The notes beneath the pieces are model-generated. The model did no database searches, was not told the DNA's origin, and was given only the letters and a program-made list of their open reading frames with translations. From Clostridia bacterium (GTDB taxonomy: Bacteria > Bacillota > Clostridia > Oscillospirales > Acutalibacteraceae): a stretch of 51,675 nt of DNA. Both the position numbers and the translations under genes were made by a program. Shown piece after piece: positions 24,021 to 32,188 of the stretch (position 1 is its first letter; each line of letters begins with the position of its first letter). Location of the stretch: contig JAFRLW010000025.1 in NCBI GenBank assembly GCA_017431035.1, forward strand, positions 1 to 51,675. The letters are read 5' to 3'.

Positions 24021-24052
24021 CTTTTCACCCATAAATATTTATGGGTGAAAAG
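24021..24052. repeat. 32-base perfect palindrome overlapping the dacF-like ribosome binding site
   Basis: Arms of 16 bases each (24021-24036 and 24037-24052) with no mismatch. The GGGTGA ribosome binding site of the next gene lies in the right arm. No T run follows, so it is not a normal plus-strand terminator. It could fold in RNA and mask the site, or be bound as DNA. Confidence 0.85.
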
Positions 24053-24053
24053 T

Positions 24054-25157
24054 ATGAAAAAAATAATATGCGTCATTTTAGCAACGCTTATTTTACCTTG
24101 CTTTAGTATTTGCGCCACTACGGACAGTGCCGTGTCCTCAGTTGTGATAAACGCCGATACCGGCGAGGTTTTGTATTCAAAAAACGAAAACAGCCGACTT
24201 GCCATGGCGTCCACCACTAAAATTATGACCGCCCTGCTGCTGATTGAAAACACCGACCTTAATAAAAACTACAGGGTAGAAAAAGAAGCGGTAACGGTAG
24301 AGGGGACGAGTATGGGATTAAAGGCGGGGGATATAGTTTCGGGCTATGACCTGCTTTACGGTATGATGCTCTCTTCCGGAAACGACGCCGCAAATATGGC
24401 GGCTATAGCGGTGGCGGGGAGTATAAAAGATTTTGTAAAACTTATGAACAAACGGGCAAAAGAACTCGGTCTTCTTGACACCTCTTTTGCCACACCGTCA
24501 GGACTTGACAGCGACACCCATTATACAACGGCAACAGACCTTGCAAGGCTCACTATGTATGCTATTAAAAACCCTGATTTTGCCGCCGCCTGCCGTGAAA
24601 AATACAAAACCCTTAATTTCGGCGTGCCTGCCACCGACCATACGCTTAAAAATCACAACAAACTTCTGTTTTTGTATGATGATATAATCGGCGTAAAAAC
24701 AGGCTTTACCAAAAAGGCGGGCAGGTGTCTTGTTTCCTCAGCAAAAAGAGGGGATAAAACAGTGATAGCCGTCACGTTAAAAGATAAAAACGACTGGGCG
24801 GACCATAGGGCTCTTCTTGATTTGGGGTTTAGCCTAATAGACAGCGGAAAAAGAGAAATAACTCCGCCCGATTTAGAACTTAAAACCTCTGACGGAAAAA
24901 GTGTGAAAATCTCGCTTCCGGGATATAAATATTATGAAAAAAACAAACTTAACGTTTCTTATAAAACCGCCTCTTTGCCCTTTATCCATTTACCGCTTGA
25001 AAAGGGTGAATACGTAGGATATATAGAATATTACGTGGATCTGAAAAAGATAAAAAGACAAAACGTATATACAAAGGAAAAGGTCGGTTATGCCTTTACA
25101 AACTTTAATAAATATATAACCATTGTAAAAATCATACTTTCACAACCGGGAAAATAA
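24054..25157 (+). CDS. D-alanyl-D-alanine carboxypeptidase, DacF/DacB type
   Basis: 367 residues with a signal peptide (KKIICVILATLILPCFSICA). The serine peptidase S11 motifs are all present: MASTTKIM (S-x-x-K nucleophile), SSGNDAA (S-x-N) and VKTGFTKKAGRC (K-T-G). The C-terminal domain is the beta-rich PBP5-C region. It removes the terminal D-Ala of peptidoglycan stem peptides. In Bacillus the matching position between scpAB and rluB holds dacB with spmA and spmB; here spmA and spmB are absent and rluB follows directly. ATG 24054 is preferred over a GTG at 24045. Confidence 0.9.
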   Translation: MKKIICVILATLILPCFSICATTDSAVSSVVINADTGEVLYSKNENSRLAMASTTKIMTALLLIENTDLNKNYRVEKEAVTVEGTSMGLKAGDIVSGYDLLYGMMLSSGNDAANMAAIAVAGSIKDFVKLMNKRAKELGLLDTSFATPSGLDSDTHYTTATDLARLTMYAIKNPDFAAACREKYKTLNFGVPATDHTLKNHNKLLFLYDDIIGVKTGFTKKAGRCLVSSAKRGDKTVIAVTLKDKNDWADHRALLDLGFSLIDSGKREITPPDLELKTSDGKSVKISLPGYKYYEKNKLNVSYKTASLPFIHLPLEKGEYVGYIEYYVDLKKIKRQNVYTKEKVGYAFTNFNKYITIVKIILSQPGK

Positions 25158-25161
25158 TTTT

Positions 25162-25896
25162 ATGAAAAATGAAAAAATAAGACTACAAAAGTTCTTGTCC
25201 CAAAACGGAGTTTGCTCACGTCGCAAGGCGGAGGAATATATCCTTTCGGGAAAAGTGAAAATCAACGGTAGAAAAGCCGAAATAGGTCAAAGCGTTGACC
25301 CCAAAAGAGATAAAGTCACTCTTCACGGAAAGCTTGTTGCGGTTAAAGATACAAAAGTGTATATTATGCTTAACAAACCACGTGGCTATGTCACAACCCT
25401 TAGCGATGAGTTTGGAAGAAAAACCGTTCTCACCCTTGTAAAAGGCGTGGGTGAGCGTGTTTTTCCGGTCGGAAGACTTGATAAGGACTCAGAAGGACTT
25501 CTCATTATGACTAACGACGGGGAACTGTCAAATCTATTGACCCACCCGAAAAGCAACGTCAACAAGGTTTACAAAGTGACGGTAGGCGGCGAGGTTACCG
25601 ACCAAATGATAGAAACCCTTTCATCAGGCGTTGTGATAGACGGCAGAAAAACCAAACCCTGCGACGTATACATAATGGAGAAAAAGACCGATAGAACAGT
25701 TCTCGGCTTTATTATCCACGAAGGGAGAAACCGTCAAATCAGGAAAATGTGCGATAGCGTCGGGCTTAAAGTTTTAAGGCTCAAGAGGGTAGAGATAGCC
25801 GGAGTTAAACTCGGCGGACTGAAACTCGGCGACTGGCGCCCCTTAAATGAACGGGAACTTACAAGACTGCAAAATATTTCAAAATCGGAGAACTGA
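25162..25896 (+). CDS. rluB: 23S rRNA pseudouridine synthase, RluB type
   Basis: 244 residues: an N-terminal S4 RNA-binding domain (RLQKFLSQNGVCSRRKAEE) followed by the RsuA/RluB catalytic domain with GRLDKDSEGLLIMTNDG, which contains the catalytic Asp, and IHEGRNRQIRKM. It isomerises a uridine in 23S rRNA (position 2605 in E. coli numbering for RluB). The position after the carboxypeptidase gene matches the Bacillus scpAB-dacB-spmAB-rluB order. Confidence 0.92.
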   Translation: MKNEKIRLQKFLSQNGVCSRRKAEEYILSGKVKINGRKAEIGQSVDPKRDKVTLHGKLVAVKDTKVYIMLNKPRGYVTTLSDEFGRKTVLTLVKGVGERVFPVGRLDKDSEGLLIMTNDGELSNLLTHPKSNVNKVYKVTVGGEVTDQMIETLSSGVVIDGRKTKPCDVYIMEKKTDRTVLGFIIHEGRNRQIRKMCDSVGLKVLRLKRVEIAGVKLGGLKLGDWRPLNERELTRLQNISKSEN

Positions 25897-25897
25897 T

Positions 25898-26263
25898 ATG
25901 ATAGAGATTAAAATACCGGAAGATAAAACAATTACCGAAAAATTATATAAAGACTATGGTATAACGCAAAAAGGCGACTCGGTTATTGCAAAGAGCGCTG
26001 AGGATATGCTCGGTTTTTGTCTTTTTACCGTCGGCGAAAACGAGGTCACTATTCATGAATTAGAGCCTAAAGACGATGCTTTAATGGCGGACGGAATACT
26101 AAGAAGCGCTCTCCACGTTGCGAGCGAGCGCTTTGCCTTTAAGGCGTATTATGATAACGAAAAGTTAGAGGATATAATAACAAAACTCGGCTTTTTGAAA
26201 GAAAAAGAAACAAAACAAATTGATATAGATAAACTTTTTCGTGGTTGTCACAAAGGAGAATAA
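25898..26263 (+). CDS. Small GNAT-like protein
   Basis: 121 residues from the ATG at 25898 (GGAG upstream). The centre MLGFCLFTVGENEVTIHEL and ILRSALHVASERF resembles the acetyl-CoA-binding core of a short GNAT acetyltransferase, and the last part resembles the GNAT end with LGFLKEKE. It is shorter than most GNATs and has no clear Q/R-x-x-G-x-G/A loop, so activity is uncertain. One base after rluB and directly before the LCP gene. Confidence 0.5.
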   Translation: MIEIKIPEDKTITEKLYKDYGITQKGDSVIAKSAEDMLGFCLFTVGENEVTIHELEPKDDALMADGILRSALHVASERFAFKAYYDNEKLEDIITKLGFLKEKETKQIDIDKLFRGCHKGE

Positions 26264-27310
26264 ATGGAAGAAGTAAAAAAAGAGGAAAAGAAACCGGCAA
26301 AGGATAAAAAACGGGGCAAAAAGATTTTTATAATCGTTTTGTCTGTTGTTTTGGCGCTTATAATTTTGCTTGTCGGAACCTTTTTTTGCCTTAGATACTT
26401 AGGGTTTAGAGGTTTTCACAAAAACGATAAAAATATAAAACACGATGACGTTATAGTTGATGATGAGGATAATATCACCTATAAGGGTGAAAAGTACAGA
26501 CTTAATAAAGATATAATTTCTATCCTCATAATAGGTGTAGACAGAAGAGATATAAACGAAAATAAAGGTATCGGCAAAAACGGTCAGGCGGACTGCATCT
26601 TTCTAGCGGCGATAGACACCGCAAAAAAGAATTATACTTTTATCCCTATTTCCCGTGAGTCTATGGTAGATGTTGAAGTTCATACCGCTTCAGGCGCATA
26701 TGCCGGAATACAAAAGGAGCAAATATGCCTTGCCTATGCCTACGGTTCAACACCGAAAGAGTGTAGTAAAAATGTGTTAAAATCGGTAAGCCGTATGTTC
26801 TATGGGCTTAATATCAATTCTTATGTTACAATAGACCTTGAGGGGCTTTCAAAACTTTCCGAAATGGTCGGCGGTGTGGAGGTCACTTCTCCGGAAACAC
26901 TCAGCGCTTCGGGACATAGAATTACAGAGGGACAAACCGTTACCCTTTCGGGTGAAGACGCACTCTTTTTTATCAGGGATAGGGAAAGTGATATAGACGC
27001 CAACAATCGCCGTATGGTAAGGCAAAAAATCTTTCTATCGGCGCTTCTGTCAAAAACGGGCAACGTGATTTTAGATGATTTTACAAAACTCGGCGAGATT
27101 TATAATTCGCTCATACCCTACACCTCTACAAATATAGGGCTATCTAAGATAACCTATTTTGCCACTTCGTCGCTCAGCCGTGATATAGGTTCGAGCATAG
27201 TATATAAATCCATTGAGGGTACAATGACCGAGACCGAGTATTCCGAGTTTAATATAAACGAGGAACAACTGCTTGATTTGATAGTTGAAACATTCTATAT
27301 TAAAGCATAA
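26264..27310 (+). CDS. LytR-CpsA-Psr family protein, cell-wall polymer ligase
   Basis: 348 residues: a cytoplasmic Lys-rich tail, one membrane anchor (about residues 22-46), then an LCP domain with IGVDRRD, ADCIFLAAID, FIPISRESMVDV, MVGGVEV and the Arg-rich FIRDRESDIDANNRRMVRQ. LCP enzymes transfer polyprenyl-linked glycopolymers such as wall teichoic acids to peptidoglycan, or act as related phosphotransferases. The AAAGGAGAATAA site precedes the ATG. Last gene before a terminator. Confidence 0.88.
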   Translation: MEEVKKEEKKPAKDKKRGKKIFIIVLSVVLALIILLVGTFFCLRYLGFRGFHKNDKNIKHDDVIVDDEDNITYKGEKYRLNKDIISILIIGVDRRDINENKGIGKNGQADCIFLAAIDTAKKNYTFIPISRESMVDVEVHTASGAYAGIQKEQICLAYAYGSTPKECSKNVLKSVSRMFYGLNINSYVTIDLEGLSKLSEMVGGVEVTSPETLSASGHRITEGQTVTLSGEDALFFIRDRESDIDANNRRMVRQKIFLSALLSKTGNVILDDFTKLGEIYNSLIPYTSTNIGLSKITYFATSSLSRDIGSSIVYKSIEGTMTETEYSEFNINEEQLLDLIVETFYIKA

Positions 27311-27313
27311 ATA

Positions 27314-27345
27314 AAAAACGGCTTGTTTTACAAGCCGTTTTCCTT
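27314..27345. terminator. Bidirectional terminator between the LCP and CAP genes
   Basis: AAAACGGCTTG / CAAGCCGTTTT hairpin with A and T runs on both sides, between two convergent genes. Confidence 0.88.
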
Positions 27346-28059
27346 TTATCTTATAAATATCTGAACGTGGTATTTTATGCCGTTTTCTATATATTCGCCG
27401 ACCGCCATACCGGTGAAATCGGGGCTTAGAATATTTCTTCTGTGTCCTTCTGAGTTCATCCACCCGTTCATAACACTTGTGGCTGTTCTGTATCCGTAGG
27501 CTATGTTTTCGCCTACTGCCATATAGGTTATGCCGTCATCACTAACCGCCGTAAAACAGGATCTGCCGTCCGGTCTTGTGTGGGAAAAATAACGGCTTAT
27601 CTCCTTTGCCCTTTTATCCGCCGCAGCCTCTAAATCATTTCGGTAAACAAGGGGTGATACTCCCGCTTCCGCACGGCGTATATTGACTATTTGGAATATT
27701 TCCGTTTTATCGCTAATTGACGGCTCTTTTTCCTCCTCTTTTGGAGCACTGCTTGCAGGCGGCTCACTAATGATATTTGCTCTATTATCATCATAAGTAA
27801 CCACTGCGCTTTGAGAGGTTTCCTCTTTAGGAAGTTCCGAAATAACGGGAGTTTCTTCCGCTTTTTCTGTAGTTTCGTTTTCTATATTGCTGCTGCTGTC
27901 AGTAGCGGTTTCGCTCTCCCAAAAACTTGACGTTTCGCTTTCTGTGTTTAATGTAATGTTATCATCAGACGATAGGTTTCCGCCACCCTCTAAGTTAGTA
28001 CACCCTGTAAGTAATAAAGCTAAAAGACAAGGCAAAAATGCCTTTAATAACAGTTTCAT
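27346..28059 (-). CDS. CAP-domain lipoprotein (YkwD-like)
   Basis: 237 residues. The N-terminus MKLLLKAFLPCLLALLLTGC is a lipoprotein signal with the cysteine at residue 20. A Ser/Thr/Glu-rich linker (about 25-110) leads to a CAP (SCP/PR1) domain with VNIRRAEAGVSPLVY, YFSHTRPDG, VGENIAYG and MNSEGHRRNIL, which carry the conserved His and Glu residues. Proteins of this type in spore-formers include YkwD-like and SafA-associated proteins; their biochemical activity is not established. GAAAGGAGAAAG precedes the ATG. Confidence 0.88.
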   Translation of the reverse strand: MKLLLKAFLPCLLALLLTGCTNLEGGGNLSSDDNITLNTESETSSFWESETATDSSSNIENETTEKAEETPVISELPKEETSQSAVVTYDDNRANIISEPPASSAPKEEEKEPSISDKTEIFQIVNIRRAEAGVSPLVYRNDLEAAADKRAKEISRYFSHTRPDGRSCFTAVSDDGITYMAVGENIAYGYRTATSVMNGWMNSEGHRRNILSPDFTGMAVGEYIENGIKYHVQIFIR

Positions 28060-28209
28060 ATTTCTTTCTCCTTTCTATTCTATGATAGATTGAAAAAGCA
28101 CTTTTTTCAATGCAAAAATAATGGAAAAAATCCCTTGTTTTAGGTATTTTTTTAATTTTTGCATATTTTAGTTTGCCTTGCAAATAATAGAGTTTAGAGG
28201 TGATAAAAT

Positions 28210-28662
28210 ATGACACTTACACAAAAAGAACAGTCATTACTAAAGGATATGAAAGACTCCGAAAAACTCTGTATCGAAAAGTACAGAAAAGCGTCGGAAT
28301 GCGCCCGTGACCCGCAACTGAAAAACCTTTTCAGTTCGCTTTCCGCCGCCGAGCAAAAACATCTTGCCATTTTTGAAAAAATGGAAAAAGGCACGGTAGA
28401 GCAACCGCAAACCGGAAACTCAAACACCGAAACTTTTACCGCAACCTACGGCAAAGAAGACTCGCCCGATAAACAAAACGACAGTTATCTTTGCACCGAC
28501 TCTCTGACTGCCGAAAAACACGCTTCTCATCTTTATGATACCTGCGTTTTTGAGTTTACCGACCCCGCCGCCCGTCAGGCGATAAACACTATTCAAACCC
28601 AAGAGCAAAATCACGGCAAATCAATTTATGACTATATGAAAGTCAATAATATGTACGGATAA
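28210..28662 (+). CDS. Ferritin-like spore coat protein, CotF-like
   Basis: 150 residues predicted to form two pairs of helices. It opens with TLTQKEQSLLKDMKDSEKLC and repeats a related helix later (LTAEKHASHLYDTCVFEFTDP), with Glu-x-x-His patterns (AAEQKHLAIFE, TQEQNHGKS) reminiscent of ferritin-like proteins and CotF/DUF2383-type coat proteins. Whether it binds metal is not clear. An AGAGGTGAT site precedes the ATG. The upstream sequence has no convincing SigA promoter, consistent with a sporulation sigma factor, but I could not identify one. Confidence 0.65.
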   Translation: MTLTQKEQSLLKDMKDSEKLCIEKYRKASECARDPQLKNLFSSLSAAEQKHLAIFEKMEKGTVEQPQTGNSNTETFTATYGKEDSPDKQNDSYLCTDSLTAEKHASHLYDTCVFEFTDPAARQAINTIQTQEQNHGKSIYDYMKVNNMYG

Positions 28663-28664
28663 AA

Positions 28665-28700
28665 AGAAACGGAGTTTAAGTAGATTAAACTCCGTTTTTA
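28665..28700 (+). terminator. Terminator after the CotF-like gene
   Basis: AAACGGAGTTTAA pairs with TTAAACTCCGTTT across a 5-base loop, followed by T residues. Confidence 0.9.
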
Positions 28701-28716
28701 TTTACATTATTTACCC

Positions 28717-28745
28717 TTTACAAACAAAAAAATCTATGTTAAAAT
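28717..28745 (+). promoter_or_regulatory. SigA-type promoter of the Y-family polymerase operon
   Basis: TTTACA at 28717-28722 and TAAAAT at 28740-28745 with a 17-base spacer; the SOS box follows 2 bases later. Confidence 0.75.
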
Positions 28746-28747
28746 AA

Positions 28748-28759
28748 GAACAAATGTTC
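28748..28759. promoter_or_regulatory. LexA (SOS) box
   Basis: GAACAAATGTTC matches the Gram-positive LexA consensus GAAC-N4-GTTC. It lies at the expected transcription start, so LexA bound here would block RNA polymerase. The gene downstream is a mutagenic-type polymerase, a classical SOS target. Confidence 0.85.
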
Positions 28760-28796
28760 GGGGAAAATTATTAAAACCGGGAAAGGAGAGGGTAAT

Positions 28797-30260
28797 ATGG
28801 AGAGGACATATATAGCGATAGACTTAAAATCTTTCTACGCTTCGGCGGAGTGCGTGGCAAGAGGACTTGACCCGCTTGATACCAATTTAGTTGTTGCCGA
28901 CCCGTCACGTACCGAAAAAACCATTTGCCTTGCTGTTTCACCCTCTCTTAAAGCCTACGGCATTTCGGGCAGAGCCCGTCTTTTTGAGGCGGTAGAGCGC
29001 ATAAACGAGGTCAACCGGGCGAGAAAAATAAAACTAAAGGGCAAAGAGTTTTCGGCAAAATCATACTCAGACCACGAACTTAAAGCCGACAAAAGTTTAG
29101 AACTTGATTATATAATAGCGCCGCCGAGGATGAACTATTATAAAAAGGTAAGCACCGATATATATGGCATATATCTTAAATATTTTGACGAGCAAAGTAT
29201 ACACGTTTATTCAATAGACGAGGTTTTTATAGACGTCACACACTACCTTTCCACCTACAAAATGGACGCAAGAAAACTCGCTACAAAAATAATAAAAGAG
29301 GTTTTAAGGAAAACGGGTATTACCGCAACGGTCGGAATAGGGAGTAATTTATACCTTTGCAAAATTGCTATGGATATAGGGGCAAAACACGTAAAACCCG
29401 ACCGTGACGGCGCAAGAATTGCCGAACTTGACGAGATGTCCTACCGCCGTCTTTTGTGGGACCATACGCCTATAACTGATTTTTGGCGAATAGGAAGCGG
29501 TTACGCCCGTCGCCTTGCGGAACACGGTATGTATACAATGGGGGACGTTGCCGCCTGCGCCGTTTATAACGAGGACCTTTTGTATAAAATATTCGGCATA
29601 AACGCCGAACTGCTTATCGACCACGCTTTCGGTTATGAGCCGGTAACACTAAAAGAGATTAAAGCCTACCGTCCCGAAAACAACAGCCTTAGTTCCGGTC
29701 AGGTACTCGCCACGCCATATAACTATAAAATGGCACGGCTTATAATAAGGGAGATGACCGACCTTTTGGTGTTGGATATGGTGGAAAAAGGGCTTGTCTG
29801 CGAACAAATGGTTTTGCATATAGGATATGATATCAGTAGCACCGCCACGCACAAAGGCGAAATAGTCGCCGATCGCTACGGCAGATTCACGCCAAAACCC
29901 TCTCACGCTTCTGTTAACCTGCCTTATGCTACGGCGTCTACCAAAATAATTATGGACGCCGTGACAAAACTATATGAAAAAACTGCCGATAAAGAACTTC
30001 TTATCCGCCGTATGTTTGTCACCGCAAACAAGGTAAAACCGCAAGACGTAGCGGCAAAAGAGAAAACAGGCGAGCAGTTAAACCTCTTTGAAGATAGGGC
30101 GGCGATAGATGATATGCTTGAAAAAGAAAAAAAGATACAAAAAGCCACCATATCCATTAGAAAAAAATACGGCAAAAACGCCGTGCTAAAGGGTATGAAC
30201 CTGCAAGAAGGCGCCACCGCCAAAGAGCGAAATCTTCAGGTCGGCGGACATAAGGGGTGA
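28797..30260 (+). CDS. Y-family DNA polymerase (UmuC/UvrX-like)
   Basis: 487 residues; GGAAAGGAGAGG upstream. The palm motifs are AIDLKSFYASAE (metal-binding Asp9) and YSIDEVFID with Asp141-Glu142. The fingers and little-finger regions follow, with TVGIGSNLYLCKIAMD and the helix-hairpin-helix part around DFWRIGSGYARRLAEHGMYTMGD. It performs translesion DNA synthesis. The sequence belongs to the Firmicutes UmuC/UvrX group rather than DinB. It is paired with a YolD-like gene and controlled by a LexA box, as in other Firmicutes. The C-terminus (residues about 430-487) is a Lys-rich tail with no obvious clamp motif. Confidence 0.9.
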   Translation: MERTYIAIDLKSFYASAECVARGLDPLDTNLVVADPSRTEKTICLAVSPSLKAYGISGRARLFEAVERINEVNRARKIKLKGKEFSAKSYSDHELKADKSLELDYIIAPPRMNYYKKVSTDIYGIYLKYFDEQSIHVYSIDEVFIDVTHYLSTYKMDARKLATKIIKEVLRKTGITATVGIGSNLYLCKIAMDIGAKHVKPDRDGARIAELDEMSYRRLLWDHTPITDFWRIGSGYARRLAEHGMYTMGDVAACAVYNEDLLYKIFGINAELLIDHAFGYEPVTLKEIKAYRPENNSLSSGQVLATPYNYKMARLIIREMTDLLVLDMVEKGLVCEQMVLHIGYDISSTATHKGEIVADRYGRFTPKPSHASVNLPYATASTKIIMDAVTKLYEKTADKELLIRRMFVTANKVKPQDVAAKEKTGEQLNLFEDRAAIDDMLEKEKKIQKATISIRKKYGKNAVLKGMNLQEGATAKERNLQVGGHKG

Positions 30261-30267
30261 GGGTATT

Positions 30268-30681
30268 ATGAATAAAAAATATGAAGATATAATAAATATT
30301 TCCTATCCCATACCCACCCTTCGCCACAGGATGAGTATGAACGACCGTGCGGCGCAGTTTAGTCCCTTTGCGGCGCTCACGGGGTATTCTGATGATATTG
30401 AGGAAAAAGGAAGATATGTTGAAAAAAGACCCACACTAACAGAGGACGATATAATTCTTCTTAATAAAAGGTTTGGTATTTTGGAAGAAAAAGCAGGGGA
30501 TAGACCGAGAGTATTTATAACAAGGTTTATAAAAGACAAGAAAAAAAGCGGCGGAACGCTTGAAACAAAGGAATACACCGTTAGAAAAGTGGACACTATA
30601 GAGCGTATTTTAACGACCGATAAAAACGAGCGAATACCCATAGACGACGTGATTTTTCTTGACGGCGAAATCTACAAATAA
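30268..30681 (+). CDS. YolD-like protein
   Basis: 137 residues, 7 bases after the polymerase gene. It contains RMSMNDRAAQFSPFAALTGY, the hallmark of YolD-like proteins, which are encoded next to Y-family polymerases in Firmicutes and have been proposed as UmuD-like partners. The rest is mixed alpha/beta with a basic KDKKKSGG loop. The same SOS control is likely. The biochemical role is not settled. Confidence 0.85.
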   Translation: MNKKYEDIINISYPIPTLRHRMSMNDRAAQFSPFAALTGYSDDIEEKGRYVEKRPTLTEDDIILLNKRFGILEEKAGDRPRVFITRFIKDKKKSGGTLETKEYTVRKVDTIERILTTDKNERIPIDDVIFLDGEIYK

Positions 30682-30683
30682 AA

Positions 30684-30715
30684 GCGGATATAAGTTTATC
30701 TTATATCCGCCGTTT
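30684..30715. terminator. Bidirectional terminator between yolD-like and dpaB
   Basis: GCGGATATAAG pairs with CTTATATCCGC; T-rich or A-rich flanks suit both convergent transcripts. Confidence 0.8.
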
Positions 30716-30716
30716 A

Positions 30717-31289
30717 TTATATTAACAAAGGTTTTATTTGTTTACCGCAAAGCGCTTCTTCTACAGTGTCTTTTATAAGAGTAAAATCGCATATCATAGA
30801 GGTTTCTTTTTTGTCCGGGTCATCTTGACCAAAGGGCACAAAATAAATGTTTTTTGTATTAAGGAGTGCGCCTATATTTTTAGCCGAAGCGCTAAGGGCG
30901 TCGTTTGTCGCAAGTCCTAAAACAACGGGTCTGCGGTTTCTAAGGTGCGCCTTGACCGCCATTGTAACGGGGGTATCGGTAATGCCGAGTGCGATTTTTG
31001 CAAGGGTGTTTCCCGTACAGGGGGATACAACCAAGATATCAAACAGTCCTTTCGGACCTATCGGCTCAGCACCCGTTATATCGTGAATAATCTCTTTGCC
31101 CGTGGCCTTTTTTACCGCCTCTTTTAAGTCGTCGGCCTTTATAAATCTTGTGTCGGTATTATATACAATTTGCGACATTATTGCCGTAACGTCATAGTTT
31201 TCTTTACATAGTTTTTCAAGTTCGCAAAGCGAGTCTTTTATAGTGCAAAACGAGCCGCAAAAAGCGTAACCTAATCTTATCGTTTCCAA
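30717..31289 (-). CDS. dpaB: Dipicolinate synthase subunit B (SpoVFB)
   Basis: 190 residues with a TTG start. AAAGGTGAT lies just upstream; a GTG three codons earlier overlaps that site. It is a flavoprotein-like fold: RLGYAFCGSFCT at the start, VVSPCTGNTLAKIALGITDTP in the centre, and LATNDALSASAKNIGALL. With DpaA it makes dipicolinic acid in the mother cell late in sporulation from dihydroxytetrahydrodipicolinate; the product gives spores heat resistance. It lies 53 bases downstream of dpaA on the same strand. Confidence 0.92.
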   Translation of the reverse strand: METIRLGYAFCGSFCTIKDSLCELEKLCKENYDVTAIMSQIVYNTDTRFIKADDLKEAVKKATGKEIIHDITGAEPIGPKGLFDILVVSPCTGNTLAKIALGITDTPVTMAVKAHLRNRRPVVLGLATNDALSASAKNIGALLNTKNIYFVPFGQDDPDKKETSMICDFTLIKDTVEEALCGKQIKPLLI

Positions 31290-31342
31290 AAAAATCACCT
31301 TTAACAGTAGTATTTGACTTGTTGCCGCTTAGGACAAAAAGT

Positions 31343-32110
31343 CTATTTCTTTTGGCTTATTATTTTTTCTATAGTTGTTGCAATTATCCTACCTGCGCTA
31401 AGCGGTGCCGTTTTACCCGGAATACCCGGTAGTTTAATATAGTTTTTGTGCTCGCCCTTTGCACAACCCTTTGTCGACAGGTCAAATATAACGGGTGATT
31501 TTGGCACTTCGCTGCCGAAAATATCAAGGTCTAAGGTGTTGAAAATTATATCAAAAGAGTTGGCTGTTTTGGCTATTTCCTTTGAGTTTATGTGTTTTAT
31601 GCACATACTGTCAAGTTCGGCAAAATGCGACTCTCTTCTTGCGCTCACTGTGATATCGGCACCAAAAGATAATAGTCTTAAAAGCAAAACTTTACCTACT
31701 CTGCCATAGCCCGTTATCAGCACTTTACTGCCAAAAAGGGTTGTATCGGTGTTTTCTACCGCTGCGGCGATAGCACCCTCAGCGGTGGAAATTGCGTTGT
31801 TTATACAAAACTCGTCAAGGGCGGCATAGTCCGTTTGAGGATAGCGATTTGCGTCATAACCGGCTGTTAGTATCAGGGCGCCTCGCTTGGCATCTTTTAA
31901 GATATCAAGGGGCAATTTAATCCGTGTTAGCGGTGCGTTTATATTTTCGCCGTCTCTCGTTGAGGGTATCGGTAAAATAATAGCGTCCGCATTTTTTATA
32001 TCACCGAAATCGTTATCAAAAAGCCCGTATGAACTGCACTCGTACTTTTTGCTTAAAATATCAAATGCTACTGTCATTCGGCGGTCTCCGCCTAAAAATA
32101 AAAGTTTCAT
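31343..32110 (-). CDS. dpaA: Dipicolinate synthase subunit A (SpoVFA)
   Basis: 255 residues from the ATG at 32110, directly behind AAAAAGGAGTT; a longer frame to 32182 would run through the cca terminator. Motifs: LLFLGGDRRM at the N-terminus, an NAD(P)-binding VLITGYGRVGKVLLLRLLSFG near residue 130 and the C-terminal YIKLPGIPGKTAPLSAGRI, all diagnostic for DpaA. Presence of dpaA and dpaB implies an endospore-former that makes dipicolinate by the SpoVF route rather than by the alternative EtfA-based route used by some clostridia. Confidence 0.94.
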   Translation of the reverse strand: MKLLFLGGDRRMTVAFDILSKKYECSSYGLFDNDFGDIKNADAIILPIPSTRDGENINAPLTRIKLPLDILKDAKRGALILTAGYDANRYPQTDYAALDEFCINNAISTAEGAIAAAVENTDTTLFGSKVLITGYGRVGKVLLLRLLSFGADITVSARRESHFAELDSMCIKHINSKEIAKTANSFDIIFNTLDLDIFGSEVPKSPVIFDLSTKGCAKGEHKNYIKLPGIPGKTAPLSAGRIIATTIEKIISQKK

Positions 32111-32134
32111 ATAAACTCCTTTTTTGAAAAAATA

Positions 32135-32174
32135 AAAACGCCGTAAAATGTACTTTACAATACATTTTATGGCG
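32135..32174 (-). terminator. Terminator after cca
   Basis: On the minus strand CGCCATAAAATGTA pairs (one mismatch or wobble) with TACATTTTACGGCG and is followed by TTTTTATTTTTT. It separates cca from dpaA. Confidence 0.85.
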
Positions 32175-32188
32175 TATTTCAAAATAGG

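Noticed and set aside
24021-24052. Palindrome before the carboxypeptidase gene as a transcription terminator
   Set aside because: No T tract follows on the plus strand, the arms meet without a loop, and the next gene starts at once; it is kept as a regulatory candidate instead.
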